Shown: positions 60,336 to 64,000 of the stretch, in pieces
Layout: each line of letters begins with the position of its first letter
Numbering within the stretch: position 1 is the stretch's first letter
Assembly: GCA_030587405.1 (NCBI GenBank)
Contig: JAUQZD010000076.1
Location: 1 to 64,000 of the forward strand
DNA: 64,000 nucleotides
DNA from: Candidatus Freyrarchaeum guaymasense
Lineage (GTDB): Archaea > Asgardarchaeota > Jordarchaeia > Jordarchaeales > Freyrarchaeaceae
Reading direction: 5' to 3'
Translations under genes and position numbers: made by a program
The notes under the pieces: generated by a model
Seen by the model: only the letters and a program-made list of their open reading frames with translations
What the model was told of the DNA's origin: nothing
The model's database searches: none

Positions 60336-60640
60336 AGCCCCCTCATCGAGGACTAGGCCAACCGACCTGGTTAGGTTGGAATGAGGTCTAGGGCAAGGAG
60401 AGGGGCTACAGTGAAGGGGAGGGTGCCGCGTAACATCCCATTTGACGGGCCTTCACGGAGGTGCTGGTATTAAACCAGCCGATGATGTAGGGTTAACCCA
60501 AATGGGAGACAGCGGCTTGGAGACGCCAAGATTGCTCCCAGGTTCCGAGAGCACGGTTGAGAGGGACGTATGTTCCACCGTGATACCGTGTGTTAGTTAC
60601 CTAGGGAACATGGCGTCTCCCCCTCCCTAACCCCCTTAAA
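60336..60640 (+). ncRNA. Candidate structured RNA, ~300 nt, unidentified
   Basis: No protein-like ORF. A TATA-like TTCAAATATTCC (60306-60317) precedes it by ~20-25 bp and T-rich DNA follows near 60676. Stems seen: TAGCCCC.CTC with GAG.GGGGCTA (60335-60344/60398-60408); GTGAAGG/CCTTCAC (60411-60417/60450-60456); nine pairs TCCCATTTG/CAAATGGGA (60436-60444/60499-60507); CTTGG/CCAAG; ATGTTCC/GGAACAT. The second and third cross each other, so the fold would be pseudoknotted. I could not match SRP or RNase P core motifs with confidence. Confidence 0.5.
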
Positions 60641-60700
60641 TTTACAGGGGACAGTTTCCAAAAGCGAAACCGCTCATTTTTACCCGCTTTCTAGTCAGAA

Positions 60701-60716
60701 GTTTTAAAAGTATTTT
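60701..60716 (+). promoter_or_regulatory. TATA element before aIF1A
   Basis: GTTTTAAAAGTATTTT at ~60701-60716, ~55 bp before the aIF1A TTG. Confidence 0.5.
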
Positions 60717-60768
60717 TGCTGTTAAAGAGTTTTAGGCTGAAAAAGAGGGTAGCTAAGGGTGGGATTAT

Positions 60769-61083
60769 TTGCCTAAGAAAAAGAAAATTCATGATGTAGT
60801 TGAAATTAAAGATGTAAGGCTTCCTTCTGAGGGTGAAGTTTTAGGCGTTGTGGTGAAATTGGTTGGTAATGACCGCCTCCTAGTTAGCTGTATGGATGGA
60901 AAAACTAGGTTGGCGAGGATTAGAGGAAAGTTTAAGAAGAAGGTTTGGATAAAAAGCGGTGACGTCGTGCTGGTTTCCCCATGGGATTTTCAGGATGAAA
61001 GGGCAGATGTTGTATGGAGGTATAGTGAGGGAGAAGCTAGATGGCTTAAAAATAAAGGTTACTTAAAGGGATTAGAAGTTTAA
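60769..61083 (+). CDS. eif1a: Translation initiation factor aIF1A
   Basis: 104 residues from TTG 60769. OB-fold: EGEVLGVVVKLVGNDRLLVS, CMDGKTRLARIRGKFKKKVW, GDVVLVSPWDFQDERADVVW and the C-terminal RYSEGEARWLKNKGYL. Promotes subunit joining and start-site selection at the A-site. Its stop overlaps the end of the convergent secreted-protein gene. Confidence 0.95.
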   Translation: MPKKKKIHDVVEIKDVRLPSEGEVLGVVVKLVGNDRLLVSCMDGKTRLARIRGKFKKKVWIKSGDVVLVSPWDFQDERADVVWRYSEGEARWLKNKGYLKGLEV

Positions 61084-63986
61084 CCCTTCTTCCCCAGCGT
61101 TCTCTGCAATACATACATAATTCTTCTGGCGAAAGATGGTTTCACGTAATTGAGTACTGTGAGCATGCTTGTTAACGCGAGAAACAGTATGGACACGTGG
61201 ACATTTATACTATTCATCTTTGTGTATCTCGCGGTGAACGCTGCAAGATTTACTGTTAAGAAGCTGGTTGAACTAGGTGTTTTCGGCGGAGCTATATTTA
61301 CGATGATACATTTAGGTTGCATGACGTGTCCTTCATTATCGGTCGCTGTTACCGTCAAGTTCAGCTTTCCAGGACCTCGTGGCGTTATTGACGCCGTGTA
61401 AAATCCTGTATTGCTATTATAACTTACTTCCTGCACCGTCCCGTTTACCATTAAATTAACTGTTCCATTGAACTCTTTTGAATCTAAAGAGGGAGTATAC
61501 CCTACCCATATGCTTACCGTGTACGTTCTACCTGAAGTCCAGTTCTCCTGGCTTGGAATTATGAAGTACGCCGTGAGCTCGTGGACGTAGAAGATATATG
61601 TTCTTCCACTAGTGAAGTTTCTGCTGTAACTTGCTGCCTCGCTTTCGGTGGACGCCTTTAAAATATACTTGCCAGTGGCATAAGGCGTGAATGAGAAAGA
61701 GAAGTTATACGTTGGTGAGGGTGAACCAGAGAAATAGTTGGCTGTGCCATTAGGGTAAATTACTGTTACGTTTACGTTGTCTGGAAGGTCTAGGAGGTTC
61801 CCCACGGTGACGTTGAGTTTTTCCCCTACGTATCCAAAGCCGTGTGTCACGTTGAGCTCTGGCAGAAGCGTTACGTTTAACTCTAACTTGTCCCCGTCGC
61901 CGAGCTCACCTATACTCTCGTTTTTTAGTATGATAAGCTCTCGTGCGCTCTCGTTCACAGCCCTGTCAAGCCAGTTTTGCTCGTCGCTTCCATTAACCTC
62001 AACTTTTTTAACTGTATAGCCTGCGGGATAGATGAGTGAGAAGCACTCCTGCTCGAAGGAGACCTCGGTCCCATTATGCGTATAGTCGTACTCTATGCTT
62101 GCCCCACTTATAGTGGGGCTCCCATGGAAGCTCAGCTTTGCAAACGCGAACACTGTGAGGTTCTCGCTAACCCAGTCGCTTCCATCGTTGAGCTTAACCA
62201 CTAAGTGCACTTTCCCCTCGGTTTTATTGTATCCTATGCTGCTCCCGCTATAGGTTACAGTGTACCCTCCTCCAATCATGCTTGTGATCATGGTGTCATT
62301 AATGTAAAGGCTATAACTGCTGAGGTTCCCCGTGTAGTTAACGTACCTAGCGGTGCAGTTCACGTCATAAGTCTGGGCTACAATGGCGGATACGGGAACC
62401 GTCACCTCCCCGCTGCTTGGAACGCTTAGCCACATGCTTCCATTCCACGTCCCATCCTTCCTCAATAGGACGCCATCAACCGTAACCATCAACTCATTAA
62501 GAACATCCCACTCCGGATAGTCTGGAGTGATTTTCATGCAGTGCCAGTAACGGTTACCATAGGGATCCCTTACATCCGTAACCCAGCTTTCACCTTTGTT
62601 CAAAGTCCACAGCTCGTATCCCTCATCAGGCGGCCCCTCGTTTAACCCTTCAACGTGGCTCCCCCAGTCATAGTACCCAGAAGAAGGCTGCCATCCATCT
62701 GTATGAAGCACCAGAAAGTATCTTCCTGGACCTAGCTGAACTGTAAAGTTGATGGTTATCCAGGAGTAGCTTGCCCCGATGCTTGTGCGTGAGATCTTCA
62801 CACTTTGCAGGACCTCGCTCCCCGGCACCCAGCATCCATTAATCAGCGTCGCATTTCGAAGCTCCGCAACCAAGTCCACCTCAGCTCCAAAGTTTGCAAC
62901 TGGTATGGATATGTTGACACCATCCGCCATCCTTCCCAGAAGGAACATCTGTGCTTCCCCCATCGACCCGACGCAGCGGGCATACCCGCCACTGTTCATT
63001 TCACTCTCTAAAACGTGCCATACCGCCTCTGGCCTCACGTTTCCGAAGGAGAAATTAGCGGAGTACACCCTGTCACCGCTAACGTTAAAAGTGAAGCTCC
63101 CGTTTTGCCCGGTTAACTCGTAGCTCACGCTACCCAAAGAAGTGTCATTGGCTATATCGACCGTCAGGGAGTCAAGCTCCCAGCCCAATGGAAACTCAAA
63201 GGAGAGCCTACCCTGATACACCATGAGAGTAACGCTCATCCAGCAATCGTAGCCATCACTAGAATTCCACATGGAGATATTGTTAAGGTCGTCCAAGCTA
63301 GTGTAATTGTTAAAGCTGACAATACCCGAATTGGCGCCCTCCTCATCGGGCGTTGCCTTCCAAACGTACCAGGAAGTGTCAGAAGTCTCGTTCATGAAGA
63401 GGACAATGAAAAAGACGCCTTCATACGTCTCGCTCACGTTCAACGTGTAAGGTGATTCGTTCAGCAGGGTAACCCACCCGGGAGTAGTGGAGAAATTACC
63501 ATATGAATACCACTTTTGGAGCAATGTCGCATTAGGCACAAGCTGACCATCATGTAATGTTGCGTTCCTTAACTGGACGGTCAAATTAATGGGATCCGTC
63601 CCGTTCCTCCACACGTACAGCTTAACGCCGGTAAAATTGATTTTCACGTCTCCCAAACTGGAAACGTTAAAAGACATCGCCACGGACTGATTGTTAGTGG
63701 AACTTTGTGTGATAGAAATATTAACTGTTGCTGGGTTTGTAAAATCGTCTTCGAGAACCAGCTCCATTGTTTCGTTGGTGAAAAACCATGAATGGTTAAT
63801 CCAGTAACCGGAGAGAGTCAGCTTGGGGTTCATGGTTCCTCCATTTTTTAATTTCACCATTTCACCGTTGCGGCCTTCTTGAAGCGGGAAAAATAAGCTA
63901 TTACCGCTTGACAGCGTTAGGTAAAGGATGGCTGTAAACATCATAACGCAAATTAACCCTGCAACCGCTACCTTCAAACCTTTCAA
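61080..63986 (-). CDS. Large secreted, sequon-rich surface protein
   Basis: 968 residues. Signal peptide or anchor at the N-terminus (VAVAGLICVMMFTAILYLTL), a long beta-rich ectodomain with repeated carbohydrate-binding-like stretches, and a C-terminal membrane helix (VHVSILFLALTSMLTVL) plus a basic tail. Dozens of N-x-S/T sequons (NHS, NET, NIS, NQS, NVS, NLT, NAT) suggest heavy N-glycosylation by AglB. Not recognised as a known S-layer family; no enzyme motif seen. The start lies 14 bases from the window edge. Confidence 0.75.
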   Translation of the reverse strand: MKGLKVAVAGLICVMMFTAILYLTLSSGNSLFFPLQEGRNGEMVKLKNGGTMNPKLTLSGYWINHSWFFTNETMELVLEDDFTNPATVNISITQSSTNNQSVAMSFNVSSLGDVKINFTGVKLYVWRNGTDPINLTVQLRNATLHDGQLVPNATLLQKWYSYGNFSTTPGWVTLLNESPYTLNVSETYEGVFFIVLFMNETSDTSWYVWKATPDEEGANSGIVSFNNYTSLDDLNNISMWNSSDGYDCWMSVTLMVYQGRLSFEFPLGWELDSLTVDIANDTSLGSVSYELTGQNGSFTFNVSGDRVYSANFSFGNVRPEAVWHVLESEMNSGGYARCVGSMGEAQMFLLGRMADGVNISIPVANFGAEVDLVAELRNATLINGCWVPGSEVLQSVKISRTSIGASYSWITINFTVQLGPGRYFLVLHTDGWQPSSGYYDWGSHVEGLNEGPPDEGYELWTLNKGESWVTDVRDPYGNRYWHCMKITPDYPEWDVLNELMVTVDGVLLRKDGTWNGSMWLSVPSSGEVTVPVSAIVAQTYDVNCTARYVNYTGNLSSYSLYINDTMITSMIGGGYTVTYSGSSIGYNKTEGKVHLVVKLNDGSDWVSENLTVFAFAKLSFHGSPTISGASIEYDYTHNGTEVSFEQECFSLIYPAGYTVKKVEVNGSDEQNWLDRAVNESARELIILKNESIGELGDGDKLELNVTLLPELNVTHGFGYVGEKLNVTVGNLLDLPDNVNVTVIYPNGTANYFSGSPSPTYNFSFSFTPYATGKYILKASTESEAASYSRNFTSGRTYIFYVHELTAYFIIPSQENWTSGRTYTVSIWVGYTPSLDSKEFNGTVNLMVNGTVQEVSYNSNTGFYTASITPRGPGKLNLTVTATDNEGHVMQPKCIIVNIAPPKTPSSTSFLTVNLAAFTARYTKMNSINVHVSILFLALTSMLTVLNYVKPSFARRIMYVLQRTLGKKG

Positions 63987-64000
63987 CGGAAAACATCCCC

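Noticed and set aside
60336..60640. Firm assignment as RNase P or SRP RNA
   Set aside because: The CR I/CR V sequences of RNase P and the helix 8 motif of SRP RNA were not found on either strand by eye, so the locus is left as unidentified.
1..64000. CRISPR arrays, insertion sequences, prophage or integrase sites
   Set aside because: No regularly spaced repeats, transposase or integrase genes, or terminal inverted repeats were seen.

Overview
The window is chromosomal DNA of an archaeon, most likely of the Thermoproteota (TACK) side. The basis is archaeal-type ribosomal proteins (including eL14, eL32, eL34, eL42, eS31), RadA, aEF1A, aIF1A, aIF2 alpha and gamma, the KEOPS proteins Kae1, Bud32 and Pcc1, Spt4/Rpo7, the AglB oligosaccharyltransferase, TATA-box promoters and frequent GTG/TTG starts. 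Short introns cut by the tRNA-splicing endonuclease in a cbf5 gene, and several introns in one tRNA, are features known mainly from crenarchaea. I cannot name the order or genus.

Layout. 0-5.5 kb: partial AIR-synthase-like gene, radA, DUF447, a phosphoesterase, a roadblock protein and a UbiA prenyltransferase. 5.7-24.4 kb: a long ribosomal-protein cluster (uL22 to uS8, then eL32 to uL15, secY, adkA, a DUF106 membrane protein, eL34, cmk, eL14, cbf5, eL42, eS27, aIF2 alpha, nop10). It is broken at 10.5-13.8 kb by an inverted uL6 gene, an unknown coiled-coil gene and a RACo-like ferredoxin/ASKHA gene. 24.4-28 kb: aglB, eS1 and a small zinc ribbon. 28-36.2 kb: one long minus-strand information-processing block (aIF2 gamma, PIN protein, rpo7, spt4, a CoA-biosynthesis kinase, eS24, eS31, kae1, bud32, ITPase, uS15, DHH protein, pcc1). 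36.3-39 kb: aroD, a small ribbon-helix-helix protein and aEF1A. 39.1-49.4 kb: uL16, a 1.1-kb gene-free stretch with two related RNA-like segments, rpoA2-eL30-nusA, an IMPase, a PRTase regulator, dcd, a tRNA, PAC2, uS12, uS7 and a PIN-ATPase. 49.5-64 kb: accessory genes (two transport systems, epimerase, SIS protein, PadR/DUF1512), a second RNA-like locus, aIF1A and a large secreted protein rich in N-glycosylation sequons.

The outstanding feature is RNA splicing of protein genes. Five core genes cannot be read as single ORFs: cbf5, eL42, kae1, aIF2 gamma and aEF1A. In each, a 14-43-nt segment sits at a bulge-helix-bulge (BHB) fold, and removing it restores a highly conserved motif exactly: the catalytic Asp of Cbf5 (GTLDPKVTG), GYGSQPKP in eL42, GPGLGPCLR in Kae1, and the P-loops GHVDHGKST (aEF1A) and GHVDHGKTT (aIF2 gamma). 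The two GTPases carry the intron at the same nucleotide of the same P-loop lysine codon. A tRNA-Arg(UCG) gene has three further introns, in the D-loop, at 37/38 and in the T-loop. Thus one splicing endonuclease would be needed for elongation factor, initiation factor, pseudouridine synthase, t6A synthesis, a ribosomal protein and a tRNA. All this is read from sequence by eye; fold energies, database searches and RNA data were not available.
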